Assembly (NCBI RefSeq): GCF_003472385.1
Contig: NZ_QRLV01000006.1
Span: 1 to 64,000 of the forward strand
From: Sutterella sp. AM11-39
GTDB taxonomy: Bacteria; Pseudomonadota; Gammaproteobacteria; Burkholderiales; Burkholderiaceae_F
Direction of reading: 5' to 3'
Length of the DNA: 64,000 bases
Part shown: positions 8,590-18,587 of the stretch, piece after piece
Position numbering within the stretch: position 1 is the first letter of the stretch
How the letters are laid out: the number at the start of each line of letters is the position of its first letter
Made by a program: the position numbers and the translations under genes
Notes under the pieces: model-generated
What the model was told of the DNA's origin: nothing
Seen by the model: only the letters and a program-made list of their open reading frames with translations
The model's database searches: none

Positions 8590-9542
8590 GTCTGAGATTT
8601 TGAGGCAGGTGCGAATCACGGGCAAGCCGGATGAGCGACGTTGGATCTACTAAAAAAGAACAGTCCCGAGTTGTCGAAACCGACAGCACCGGTTAGGAAC
8701 ACTGGCTTGCTAACCTGAACCGAAATGACCATGGAAGGAGTCAATCCTGAGACATTGTCTCGAGGTGGATTCAGGAATGTTTCGGAGTTAAACCGTCCGA
8801 ACGACAGATCGGGGAAGATCAGTTGCGAACGACGAAAGCCTACACTTGATGGTTCAACTGAATATGTAGTGTGGTACCAAAAAAGGGGTAACCCGCTCTT
8901 GGTGACGATGCTTGTGATCAAAAGATGACACGAATATGTCGAAATGTTCTTTGAAAACAGTAGATTAGTTGGCGTTAAAGGAGGGCAGCCCCGGCGGCCG
9001 GAAGATGCAGAAAGTGCTTTTAGCGTGTGCCGGAATTGAGCAGAAAACACAACAGATGGTGGTTTTGACACCAAAAGGCGTATAAAAAAGAGGGAAGAGG
9101 AAGATGTTTGTTACCCCTATCGGAGTAATAAGAAAGACGATATGCGCCTTTTTTGACGCAAGTCAGAGTACCAAAATCACCTTTACACATTTGACAAAAG
9201 GTGAGGCCTCGATTGGGGCAAATAGCGAAAAATGCCCCAAAATCAAGCGCTTTGCAAAGCTAGAAGCTATCTAAGTGAAATGTTGTAGAGACGAACACGT
9301 GCAGGAGGGTGTTCGAAAACCGAAAAAAGCGTGTTCCCATTTCGAAACTAAGGCGTATTATCTACCTCACAGAAAATTGGTGCGCATCCAGTGGTGCGCT
9401 CCTCGGATCTGTTTCGAAGCTTCGCTGTTCAGACCACGTGTACGAAAGGACATGGAACAGAGAAGGTTGAAAAATTTCGCGACCGATCAAACTCACGACA
9501 GATCGGTCGGGAACAACTCGATAAATTGAGGAGCAAATTTAA
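8590..9542. other. Gene-free stretch of about 950 bases between frdB and aspA
   Basis: No convincing coding sequence occurs on either strand. The longest open frame (minus 8616-9074) has no recognisable features or ribosome binding site. Part of it must be the aspA promoter and leader. Visible structure includes inverted repeats CACCTTT/AAAGGTG (9178-9203), TTGGGGCA/TGCCCCAA (9213-9240) and GAACACG/CGTGTTC (9293-9337), plus an FNR-like site at 9153-9166. The last bases carry the aspA ribosome binding site GAGGAG. The bases from 8630 to 9100 show nothing I can name. Confidence 0.5.
9153..9166 (+). promoter_or_regulatory. FNR/ANR-like binding site upstream of aspA
   Basis: TTGACGCAAGTCAG matches the CRP/FNR-family layout TTGAY-N4-RTCAA with one mismatch at the last base. 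Anaerobic activation of aspA by an FNR homologue would suit the fumarate respiration genes on both sides. No -10 element at the expected distance is obvious, and the site is 377 bases from the start codon. Confidence 0.35.
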
Positions 9543-10943
9543 ATGTCTCGCTTTGAAAGTGACTTCCTTGGTCAGCTCGAAATTTCCGATGATTGCTACT
9601 ATGGCGTTCAGACGCTCCGTGGCAAGGAAAACTTCCATATCACGGAAATGTCGAACAACATGGAACCGTTCTTCCTGATCGCTTATGCATATGTGAAGAA
9701 GGCTGCCGCTTTGACCAACAAGGAACTCGGCACGATCCCGGCTGATGTCGCTGACGCCCTCGTCTGGGCCTGCGATGAATTGATCGCTGGCAAGTATCAG
9801 GATCAGTTTGTGACCGACTGGCTGCAGGGTGGTGCTGGCACTTCGACGAACATGAACGTCAACGAAGTGATTTGCAACCTGGCATGTGAAAAGCTCGGCA
9901 CGGTTAAGGGCGACTCCAAGCGCGTTTCCCCGAACGATCATGCCAACTTCGGTCAGTCCACGAACGACACGTACCCGACGGCTCTTCACCTGATGTTCCT
10001 CCTGCGTAGCAACGTGCTGCTCAAGGCTGTTGAAGATCTGGTCAATGCCTTCTTCAAGAAGTCTGAAGAATTCAAGGGCGTGCTCAAGATGGGCCGTACC
10101 CACCTGCAGGATGCTGTTCCGATGACGCTCGGCCAGGAATTCCATGGCTGGGGCTTCACGATTCAGGACGAACTCAAGGTCATCCGCGAAGCTCAGGAAC
10201 ACCTCAAGACGATCAACCTCGGTGCTACCGCTATCGGTACCTGCGTGACGGCGCACCCGGATTACCCGGCTAAGGCTTCCGCCAAGCTGGCTGAACTCAC
10301 CGGCATCGACTTCAAGAACAGCGAAGACCTGATCGCCTGCACGAGCGACTGCGGTTCCTACGTGGCTCTGTCGAGCGCCATGAAGAGCCTCGCTGTCAAG
10401 CTCACCAAGGTTTGCAACGACATCCGTCTGCTTGCCTCCGGTCCGCGTTGCGGTCTCGCCGAACTGAACCTGCCGCAGCTGCAGCCGGGTTCCTCCATCA
10501 TGCCGGGTAAGGTTAACCCCGTTATCCCCGAAGTGACGAACCAGGCCAGCTTCCTGGCTATCGGTCTCGACACCACGGTGATGCTCGCCGCTTCTGCCGG
10601 CCAGCTCGAACTCAACGTGATGGAACCCGTGATCACGTTCGCTCTGTTCATGCAGATGCGCGTGCTCACCAATGCCTGCAACGCGCTGCGCACGAAGTGC
10701 ATCGACGGTATCACCGCCAATGCCGAACGTACCGCTCAGATGGTTATGAACTCCTGCGGTATCGTCACCCTCTTGAAGCCGCACCTCGGCTACAAGGTTT
10801 GCTCTGAAATGGCACACGAGTGCTATCACACGGGCAAGTCTCTGCACCAGGTTGTTGTGGAAGAACGCAAGCTTCTCACTCAGGAAGAATGGGACGCCAC
10901 GTTCAATCTGCAGAACCTGATTGCACCGAAGTTCGTTCAGTAA
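9543..10943 (+). CDS. aspA: Aspartate ammonia-lyase (aspartase)
   Basis: AspA converts L-aspartate to fumarate and ammonia, feeding fumarate respiration. The 466-aa protein has the fumarase/aspartase superfamily landmarks: TNMNVNEVICN with the upstream GGAGTST substrate loop, the THLQDAVP motif (about residues 187-194), and the flexible serine loop signature GSSIMPGKVNPVIPE (about 319-333). The context ITANAERTAQMVMNSCGIVT and the adjacent Dcu carrier favour aspartase over class II fumarase. GAGGAG lies nine bases before the ATG. The codon bias is like that of frdAB. A strong hairpin without a T-run separates it from the downstream carrier, so the two are probably cotranscribed in unequal amounts. 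Confidence 0.9.
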   Translation: MSRFESDFLGQLEISDDCYYGVQTLRGKENFHITEMSNNMEPFFLIAYAYVKKAAALTNKELGTIPADVADALVWACDELIAGKYQDQFVTDWLQGGAGTSTNMNVNEVICNLACEKLGTVKGDSKRVSPNDHANFGQSTNDTYPTALHLMFLLRSNVLLKAVEDLVNAFFKKSEEFKGVLKMGRTHLQDAVPMTLGQEFHGWGFTIQDELKVIREAQEHLKTINLGATAIGTCVTAHPDYPAKASAKLAELTGIDFKNSEDLIACTSDCGSYVALSSAMKSLAVKLTKVCNDIRLLASGPRCGLAELNLPQLQPGSSIMPGKVNPVIPEVTNQASFLAIGLDTTVMLAASAGQLELNVMEPVITFALFMQMRVLTNACNALRTKCIDGITANAERTAQMVMNSCGIVTLLKPHLGYKVCSEMAHECYHTGKSLHQVVVEERKLLTQEEWDATFNLQNLIAPKFVQ

Positions 10944-10966
10944 TCTGATCTGAACTACGGAAATCC

Positions 10967-10994
10967 TTGAGGCGGTCTCCGGAATCCGCCTCAA
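10967..10994 (+). other. Intercistronic hairpin between aspA and the Dcu gene
   Basis: TTGAGGCGG (10967-10975) pairs perfectly with CCGCCTCAA (10986-10994) over a ten-base loop, but no T-run follows. It may stabilise the aspA message end or partly reduce read-through into the carrier gene. Confidence 0.5.
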
Positions 10995-11087
10995 GAGATC
11001 TGAAACTGCAGAGCGGCCGTGACCTTCGTTGCGAGCTGCTCTGTGGCATAAATAAAACAAAGTTGTTAACAACCCTTTGGAGATGTC

Positions 11088-12422
11088 ATGGATATCATGC
11101 TTATTCTTCAGATAATCGTACTTCTCGGTGCGATTTTCATCGGTGTTCGCCTCGGCGGCATCGGTATCGGCTACGCCGGCGGTGCCGGTGTGCTGGTTTT
11201 GGGTCTGTGCCTCGGCATGAAGCCGGGTAACATTCCCTGGGACGTGATCTTGATCATCACCTCCGTGATCGCTGCTATTTCCGCAATGCAGCTCGCCGGC
11301 GGTCTTGATTACCTCGTCCAGATTGCTGAACGCATCCTTCGTTCCAATCCTAAGTACATCAACTATCTGGCTCCTGTTGTGACCTATGTGCTGACGATCT
11401 TCGCCGGTACTGGTCACACCGCCTTCTCGATGATCCCGGTTATCGTTGAAGTTGCTAAGGAACAGAAGATTCGTCCTGTTTGCCCGCTGTCTATCGCTGT
11501 GGTTTCTTCCCAGATCGCCATTACGGCTTCTCCGGTGTCGGCTGCTGTGATTTACATGACCGGCGTTCTGGAACCCTTCGGCTGGTCTTATCCCGCCCTG
11601 CTGGGTATCTGGATTGTGACGACCTTCATCGGCTGCATGCTCACCGCTTTCGTGATGACCATGATTCAGAACCTCGACCTCGACAGCGACCCCGTTTACA
11701 AGGATCGTCTGGCTAAGGGTCTCGTGAAGGCTCCTGAAGGCGCTCGTACGTACAACCTCAAGCCCGGTGCCAAGCTCTCCGTCGGTATCTTCCTGATCGG
11801 CGTTCTTTGCGTGGTTCTCTATGCTTCCGCCATTTCGCCGGCTGTTGGCATCATCAAGAATGTGGTCGTCGGTCGTGACGCTGCCATCATGAGCTTGATG
11901 CTCCTGGTCGGTTGCGGTATCACCATGGCTTGCAAGATTGACGTTGGTAACGTTGCTTCCACGTCTGTGTTCAAGTCCGGTATGGTGGCTATCGTCTGCG
12001 TGCTCGGCGTTGCTTGGCTCGGTGACACGTTCGTGTCCGGTCACTCCGCTGAAATCAAGGAATTCTCCGCTGCAACCGTTGCCCAGTATCCGGCTCTGCT
12101 TGCTGTGGTGTACTTCTTTGCTGCTATGCTCCTGTACTCGCAGGCTGCTACCGCTAAGGCCATCACGCCTGCTGTCGTTGCTGCTCTCGGCATTTCCGCC
12201 AGCAACCCGGGCGACTCCTACATGCTGGTTGCTTCCTTCGCAGCTGTGTCCGCTCTGTTCGTTCTGCCGACCTACCCGACGCTTCTGGGCGCCGTGCAGA
12301 TGGACGACACGGGTACGACCCGCATCGGCAAGTGGGTGTTCAACCACGCCTTCTTCCTGCCTGGCGTGCTCGCCATTGTGTTCTCCGTGGCACTCGGCTT
12401 TGCTGCCTGCGCACTGTTCTAA
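11088..12422 (+). CDS. Anaerobic C4-dicarboxylate transporter, DcuA/DcuB family
   Basis: These inner-membrane carriers exchange aspartate, fumarate or malate for succinate during anaerobic growth. The 444-aa product is almost wholly hydrophobic, with ten or more predicted transmembrane segments. It has the Dcu signatures GTGHTAFSMIPVI (about residues 106-118), ITASPVSAAVIYMTG (about 145-159), and the C-terminal LPTYPTLLGAVQMDDTGTTRIGKWVFNHAFF. It follows aspA, as in the aspA-dcuA arrangement of enterobacteria. DcuA and DcuB cannot be told apart reliably by eye, so I give no symbol. A terminator follows at 12484. Confidence 0.9.
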   Translation: MDIMLILQIIVLLGAIFIGVRLGGIGIGYAGGAGVLVLGLCLGMKPGNIPWDVILIITSVIAAISAMQLAGGLDYLVQIAERILRSNPKYINYLAPVVTYVLTIFAGTGHTAFSMIPVIVEVAKEQKIRPVCPLSIAVVSSQIAITASPVSAAVIYMTGVLEPFGWSYPALLGIWIVTTFIGCMLTAFVMTMIQNLDLDSDPVYKDRLAKGLVKAPEGARTYNLKPGAKLSVGIFLIGVLCVVLYASAISPAVGIIKNVVVGRDAAIMSLMLLVGCGITMACKIDVGNVASTSVFKSGMVAIVCVLGVAWLGDTFVSGHSAEIKEFSAATVAQYPALLAVVYFFAAMLLYSQAATAKAITPAVVAALGISASNPGDSYMLVASFAAVSALFVLPTYPTLLGAVQMDDTGTTRIGKWVFNHAFFLPGVLAIVFSVALGFAACALF

Positions 12423-12483
12423 TTGCGAGTCAATGAAGCGCTTTGTCTAAAGCAGGCGCTTCCGACAAACAAATAGGCAAATC

Positions 12484-12524
12484 AAGGATCCCTGTCAGAA
12501 ATGGCGGGGATCTTTGTTTTTCTT
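12484..12524 (+). terminator. Terminator of the aspA-dcu unit
   Basis: AAGGATCCC (12484-12492) pairs with GGGATCTTT (12507-12515, one G-T pair), followed by GTTTTTC. It ends the transcription unit 62 bases after the carrier stop codon. The remaining 200 bases to the next gene hold a TTGACA at 12651-12656 but no clear matching -10. Confidence 0.65.
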
Positions 12525-12722
12525 GTAACAACTGTTTTAGAAACGAGGCACAAAAGTGTTTCGGAATTTTGGGGTCGACCTGGGAAAAAGTTTCGAAAAT
12601 CAATGGACTAGGGCAGGAGAGGGAACTTAAGGGCAGCCGGCTACTGCGCATTGACAATTGGTCACCGCGGATCGGTCTTTGTTATCGTTTTTCCTATTTA
12701 GCGTGGTAGCATCAAAGCCATT

Positions 12723-13379
12723 ATGCTAGACACTGTCTCCACCATTGCTCTGTGGGCCATTCCCGCAATTTTGGCCATTACGTTGCACGAAGCAGCGCAC
12801 GGTTACGTCGCTAAGCTTTGCGGCGACCGTACGGCCTGGGTGCTCGGCCGCGTCACGATGAACCCGATTCGGCACATTGATCCGGTCGGGACACTTTTGG
12901 TGCCCGGCGTTTTGTTGCTGGGAAGCTTGATCAGCGGGGGCTCAAGTTTGTTATTCGGGTGGGCAAAGCCCGTACCGGTCAACTTCAGACTGCTGCGCAA
13001 TCCCAAGACGGACATGATTTGGGTTGCTTTGGCCGGTCCCGGTTGTAACCTCATTCAGGCGCTGCTTTGGGCGCTGGCACTCAAACTGTTCATCGGCATG
13101 ATGCCGACGCAGGCCGCCGCTCAACTTTTGTTCGATTTCTGCTATGCAGGCATCTCTGTGAACCTGATGCTCATGGCGTTCAATCTGTTGCCGATTCTTC
13201 CGTTGGACGGAGGACGCATCGTTTCGGGGCTGTTACCGCTTAAAACCGCGATTTCTTATCAGAGAACCGAGCCCTGGGGCATGGGCATTCTGCTGATTTT
13301 GATCGTGACGGGGCTCGTTGGGTATTTTGTGCGGCCCTTCATGATGTTCGGCAGCTGGCTTGTGAACGCGATTTTCTGA
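12723..13379 (+). CDS. Site-2 protease family (M50) membrane metalloprotease
   Basis: The 218-aa product is hydrophobic, with about five membrane segments. It carries the zinc-protease motif HEAAH (residues 22-26, HExxH) in the first membrane helix and the second metal-ligand motif NLLPILPLDGGRI near residues 158-170. This is the short, PDZ-less S2P subfamily (YwhC-like), which cleaves membrane-embedded substrates. The substrate is unknown. The next gene, a methyltransferase, starts 23 bases later, and folC follows, so this may be the first gene of a run into the folC cluster. Confidence 0.88.
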   Translation: MLDTVSTIALWAIPAILAITLHEAAHGYVAKLCGDRTAWVLGRVTMNPIRHIDPVGTLLVPGVLLLGSLISGGSSLLFGWAKPVPVNFRLLRNPKTDMIWVALAGPGCNLIQALLWALALKLFIGMMPTQAAAQLLFDFCYAGISVNLMLMAFNLLPILPLDGGRIVSGLLPLKTAISYQRTEPWGMGILLILIVTGLVGYFVRPFMMFGSWLVNAIF

Positions 13380-13402
13380 CGTTGACAAAGAGGATTTGAA
13401 CG

Positions 13403-13960
13403 ATGGCTGCAGACCTGACGACTAAAGCTGATTTGCCAAGCGCCTGGCTCATTCGCTTCTCACCGTATCTGAAGGCCGGCACGCGTGTTCTTGAAATTGC
13501 AAGTGGAAACGGACGCAATACGCGTTTTCTAGCGGGACTCGGCTGTAAGGTGACGGCGGTGGACATCAATCACGCACCGGAACCGGTTGAAGGCGTTCAA
13601 TACATCCGCAAGGATTTGGAAAAAGAGGACTGGATATTTGAGCCTGAGTCGTTTGACGCCGTGATCGGCATCAACTACCTCTGGAGGGCGCGTTTCGCGG
13701 CCTTGTGCGACTGTGTCAAGCCCGGAGGCTTTTTCCTGTATGAGACATTTACGAGGCATCAGACGATGCTCAATTTCGGGCCCAAGAACCCTCAGCATTT
13801 TCTAGAAGACCGAGAGCTGCTGTCCATGGTTCCTCATGAGTGGCATATATTGGCCTACGAAGACGGCCGCACGGACAACGATCGCTATCTGCAGCGCATC
13901 GCCGCCGTGAAGCCGCGGCATAATGAGATTGAGCGTTTGGACGTATGCGCCAGACGCTGA
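13403..13960 (+). CDS. SAM-dependent class I methyltransferase
   Basis: The 185-aa product has the Rossmann-fold SAM-binding motif VLEIASGNGRNTRFLAGLG (about residues 29-47), an acidic motif II (VTAVDIN), and the post-II region FDAVIGINYLWRARFAALCDCVKPGGFFLYETF. The layout matches the methyltransferase-11/tellurite-resistance-like group. The substrate cannot be inferred. AGAGGA upstream of the ATG sets the start. It sits between the M50 protease and folC, all on the same strand. Confidence 0.75.
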   Translation: MAADLTTKADLPSAWLIRFSPYLKAGTRVLEIASGNGRNTRFLAGLGCKVTAVDINHAPEPVEGVQYIRKDLEKEDWIFEPESFDAVIGINYLWRARFAALCDCVKPGGFFLYETFTRHQTMLNFGPKNPQHFLEDRELLSMVPHEWHILAYEDGRTDNDRYLQRIAAVKPRHNEIERLDVCARR

Positions 13961-14038
13961 AAAAAGAATTCGAAGCAGACACCCACGGGCGGCGGGTGTG
14001 ATAAGCGCCGCCAAGAAAAAGGCATGGAGTACATCTCA

Positions 14039-15424
14039 ATGGCCAATACAACAACTCTTACTGCTCCCGGGCAGCAGGCCGGTCTGAACGAGTGGCTTGA
14101 CTACATCGGCAAAATCCATGAAAAGCCCATGGATCTCGGCCTTGAGCGCATGAAGGACATGATTGCGCGCATGGGCATCGAATTTATTTGCCCGGTGTTC
14201 ACGGTCGCAGGCACCAATGGCAAGGGTAGCACCTGTGCATTGTTGGAGTCCGTCCTGCGTTACGCGGGGTATCGCGTGGGTATGCATACGTCGCCGCATC
14301 TGTTGCGCTTCAACGAGCGTTGCGTGATTGCCGGAAACGAGGTGGACGACGAAACGCTCATCGAGGCGTTTAAGGAAGTCGACAAGGCCCGCGGGGAGAC
14401 GCCGCTTACCTATTTTGAATTTACGGGTTTGGCTATTTTGCGCATTTTCCAGAAAGCGCATCTCGACGCCGTGATTCTTGAAATCGGTCTGGGCGGACGC
14501 CTTGACGCAATGAACGCGATTGACACCGACTGCGCCATTCTGTGCAGCATCGGTATCGATCATTCGGCCTATCTGGGCGACACGCGCGAGAAGATCGGCT
14601 GGGAAAAGGCTCACATCTTCCGCCATGGCAAGCCGGCTATCTGCACGGATCCGAATCCGCCCGAATCCGTGACGGAATACGCCCACGAACTTCTGGCTCC
14701 GATCTACGTCTGGGGCAAGGATTTCCTTACGTATCGTCACCACGGTTTGTGGGATTTCGAAATGGACCAGCGATCCATGGCAACGATTCACACGACAGAA
14801 TGGCGCAATCTGCCCAAGCCCGCCATTTCGGGCGTTGCACAGTTGCAAAATGCCGCGGGCGCTCTTGCTGCGCTTGCCGTTATGCAGGATTTCCTGCCGG
14901 TGACCCGTTCGGCCGTGGTCGAAGGTCTTGAAAACGTCGTCATTGCCGCTCGCTTTGACAAGGTCAAGGACTGCGACGAATACGGCGCAAGTGTCACGAT
15001 TGACGTCGGGCACAATCCCCAGGCTGCCGAAGTGCTTGCCGAAAACCTTGCGCGCAGCACATCGCCCAACGACAAGGTCTGGGCTGTTTTCGGCATGTTT
15101 GCCGACAAGGACATGGTCTCGGTTGCCAAAATCATGAACCGACACATCGACCGTTGGTTCGTGACGGGCCTTCCGAAGCCGCGCGGTGCAGAAGCGGTTG
15201 AGCTGATGGATGCGATGCAGGAAGGCGGTGTTGACATGGGCAAGGTGGTGACCTGCAGTTCGGTCGACGATGCCATTCGCAAAGCTTTGAAGGAAAGTCT
15301 CACCGAGGGGCCCGAGACTGTTAAAATTGTCGGATTCGGCTCTTTCGTGACGGTCGCCGGAATCATTGAGTCTCTCAAGCACGACCTTCGCGAGGAACAG
15401 CTCGCCGCAGCCCAGGTTAAGTAA
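14039..15424 (+). CDS. folC: Bifunctional folylpolyglutamate synthase/dihydrofolate synthase
   Basis: FolC ligates glutamate to dihydropteroate and folates. The 461-aa protein carries the Mur-ligase-family ATP-binding loop FTVAGTNGKGSTCALLE (about residues 54-70), TSPHLLRFNER, the catalytic EIGLGGRLDAMNAID, and the C-terminal DVGHNPQAAEVLAENL. The ATG at 14039 is preferred because GGAG lies nine bases upstream; an in-frame ATG at 14024 (after AAAAAGG) is also possible. It begins the conserved folC-SPOR-cvpA-purF order of Proteobacteria, but a terminator separates it from the SPOR gene. Confidence 0.95.
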   Translation: MANTTTLTAPGQQAGLNEWLDYIGKIHEKPMDLGLERMKDMIARMGIEFICPVFTVAGTNGKGSTCALLESVLRYAGYRVGMHTSPHLLRFNERCVIAGNEVDDETLIEAFKEVDKARGETPLTYFEFTGLAILRIFQKAHLDAVILEIGLGGRLDAMNAIDTDCAILCSIGIDHSAYLGDTREKIGWEKAHIFRHGKPAICTDPNPPESVTEYAHELLAPIYVWGKDFLTYRHHGLWDFEMDQRSMATIHTTEWRNLPKPAISGVAQLQNAAGALAALAVMQDFLPVTRSAVVEGLENVVIAARFDKVKDCDEYGASVTIDVGHNPQAAEVLAENLARSTSPNDKVWAVFGMFADKDMVSVAKIMNRHIDRWFVTGLPKPRGAEAVELMDAMQEGGVDMGKVVTCSSVDDAIRKALKESLTEGPETVKIVGFGSFVTVAGIIESLKHDLREEQLAAAQVK

Positions 15425-15450
15425 CCGACTTTAAGCGGCAGCAATAAAAG

Positions 15451-15488
15451 AGGGCCCGTACCGGAAGAACCGGTTCGCGGGTCCTTTT
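15451..15488 (+). terminator. Terminator after folC
   Basis: A GC-rich stem (GGGCCCG with CGCGGGTCC, inner ACCGG/CCGGT) is followed by seven T residues, 27 bases after the folC stop. Confidence 0.75.
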
Positions 15489-15551
15489 TTTGATGCACAA
15501 TTTCGTTTGTGGTTTCCTTTATCGCCTGATATCTTCGCCGGTTTCGTTTGC

Positions 15552-16361
15552 ATGATCGACAAGTTTCAAAAACTGTTTGGCCCTAATCCTCCTCGCGGAG
15601 GAGCCGTGCGCGCGAGTTCGCCTCTGGAGGATCTGGATCTCGGAGCCGAAGACGAAAAGCATCGCAAACAGATTGCCCGCGTCAAGAACAAGCGCCGCCT
15701 GATCGGACTGCTCGCCATTGTGGCGGCGGTGGCGGTTGTGGCGCCCGCTTTGTTCGAGCCCAACGAGATGTACTCTCAGCGCGGGGCAAAACTCGAAATC
15801 CCGTCGCTGCAGGACAACACTGCCGCCAAGGTTGTGCCGCTTAATCGCAAGGAAAAGCCCGCGCAGTCTCTGCCTCCCGATGTCACCACGACCGAGCCTT
15901 CGGCCGCACGCAGTCTCAAGAGCGATAATCCGGTGAAGGCCGGCGCCAAGTCCATCACAACGCCGGAACAAAAGTCGGCCGAAGCGGCTGACGCTGCCAA
16001 GTCTGCCGAAAAGCCGGCCGAGTCGCCCAAGGCGGCGACAAAGCCTGAAAAGGGCAAAGGTCAAGTGACCAAGGCGGAGCAAGCGCCCAAGTCTGCCTCC
16101 GGACCGCTGCGTGCGGTCACCAACGGGCGCTATTTCATTCAGGTGGTAGCCACCAGCAAGAAGGAGTCGGCTGAAAAGGTGGCCGCCGATCTGCGAAAAT
16201 TAGGCTTGCCGACCTACACGGAAATCGTTCGTCGCCGCGGCAGCGATCTCTGGCGCGTGCGAGTCGGCCGCTTCGCGACGGAAGACGACGCCAAGCGCGC
16301 CTTGGATATTTTGGCTCTCAACGCAATCAGCAACGGCGGTGTGCATACGGAAAGCAAATAG
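15552..16361 (+). CDS. SPOR-domain membrane protein (DedD/FtsN-like)
   Basis: The 269-aa product has a short cytoplasmic N-terminus, one transmembrane helix (LIGLLAIVAAVAVVAPALF, about residues 53-71), a long Lys/Ala/Pro/Ser-rich periplasmic linker, and a C-terminal SPOR domain (GRYFIQVVATSKKESAEKVAADL onward, with WRVRVGRFATEDDAKRAL). SPOR domains bind denuded peptidoglycan at the septum, and the position between folC and cvpA is that of dedD. The frame opens further upstream at 15507, but MIDKFQKL at 15552 is the likely start, without a strong ribosome binding site. cvpA starts 14 bases after the stop. Confidence 0.85.
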   Translation: MIDKFQKLFGPNPPRGGAVRASSPLEDLDLGAEDEKHRKQIARVKNKRRLIGLLAIVAAVAVVAPALFEPNEMYSQRGAKLEIPSLQDNTAAKVVPLNRKEKPAQSLPPDVTTTEPSAARSLKSDNPVKAGAKSITTPEQKSAEAADAAKSAEKPAESPKAATKPEKGKGQVTKAEQAPKSASGPLRAVTNGRYFIQVVATSKKESAEKVAADLRKLGLPTYTEIVRRRGSDLWRVRVGRFATEDDAKRALDILALNAISNGGVHTESK

Positions 16362-16375
16362 GCTAGAGCAGAACA

Positions 16376-16873
16376 ATGAATGAAATTGATTGGGTCATTT
16401 TGGCCGTTTTGTTTTTCTCGACGATTCTGGGGGTCTCCCGAGGCGTTGTGCGTGAGATTCTCGCCATCGTCGGTTGGGTGCTCGGCATCTTCCTGTCGTT
16501 GCGCTTTGCGCCGGAGCTTGCCGAACTCATCCCGCTGCCGTCCGTGTCGATTCTGATTCGCACGGCTTTTGCCGCCGTGGGCATCGTGGTGGTGACGCTC
16601 TTTACGATCGGCATTGCAGGAAAGCTTTTCTCCAAGCTTTTGGCCGCTGCCTCGATCAGTTTTGAGGATCGTGCGATCGGAGCCGTGTTTGGTCTGATGC
16701 GCGGAATTGTGATTGTTTGCGCCGTGGTTTTCGTCATGGGATTGACGAGCGCCGTGAAGACCGGGTATTGGCGCAACTCGGTCCTGATTGTGCCCGCCGA
16801 GCGGGTGATCGACTTCTCGCTGCCGTACTTGCCGGCAACGATAGCGGACATGCGCGCCAAGAAAAGTTTTTAA
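16376..16873 (+). CDS. cvpA: CvpA family membrane protein
   Basis: The 165-aa product begins MNEIDWVILAVLFFSTILGVSRG, the typical CvpA start, and has four hydrophobic segments. CvpA is named for colicin V production but is conserved next to purF in Proteobacteria; its role is poorly defined and linked to envelope stress resistance. It is preceded by the SPOR gene (14 bases) and followed by a terminator and then purF, matching the enterobacterial dedD-cvpA-purF order. Confidence 0.9.
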   Translation: MNEIDWVILAVLFFSTILGVSRGVVREILAIVGWVLGIFLSLRFAPELAELIPLPSVSILIRTAFAAVGIVVVTLFTIGIAGKLFSKLLAAASISFEDRAIGAVFGLMRGIVIVCAVVFVMGLTSAVKTGYWRNSVLIVPAERVIDFSLPYLPATIADMRAKKSF

Positions 16874-16877
16874 CGAT

Positions 16878-16919
16878 AACGCCGGTCTACCGTTTGTCGG
16901 GACCGGCGTTAAATTTTTT
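16878..16919 (+). terminator. Terminator between cvpA and purF
   Basis: AACGCCGGT (16878-16886) pairs perfectly with ACCGGCGTT (16902-16910), followed by AAATTTTTT. A possible -10 (TACAAT, 16953-16958) downstream suggests purF has its own promoter. Confidence 0.7.
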
Positions 16920-16998
16920 GAAATTTTTGAAGCGAATCAGAGGCCTGTCAGGTACAATTCGCGCTCTTTTTTAATGTTGCCTTGAGGATTAAAGGGAA

Positions 16999-18495
<1,497 letters not shown>

Positions 18496-18553
18496 GCTGA
18501 AAAAAAGTAGGCCGGCGAACCTCGAAGGGGGCGTCGGCCGAATCAAAGCTGTG

Positions 18554-18587
18554 GCGCAGAATCTTTAAACAGATCTGCGCTTTTTTT
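18554..18587 (+). terminator. Terminator between purF and the convergent azoreductase-like gene
   Basis: GCGCAGA (18554-18560) pairs with TCTGCGC (18574-18580), followed by seven T residues. The T-run overlaps the stop codon of the minus-strand gene. A second GC-rich hairpin (GGCCG/CGGCC) lies just upstream at about 18511-18539. Confidence 0.75.

Noticed and set aside
8616..9074. 152-codon minus-strand frame in the frdB-aspA gap
   Set aside because: No ribosome binding site, no membrane or domain features, and composition unlike the neighbouring genes.
9381..9410. Repeated GTGCGC before aspA as a regulatory direct repeat
   Set aside because: Only six bases and common in this sequence; not enough to claim a site.
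9429..12347. Very long open frame on the minus strand opposite aspA and the Dcu gene (972 codons)
   Set aside because: It is the mirror of two strongly codon-biased genes; its product is His/Arg/Glu-rich without recognisable domains, and it spans the aspA-dcu intergenic region and both genes.
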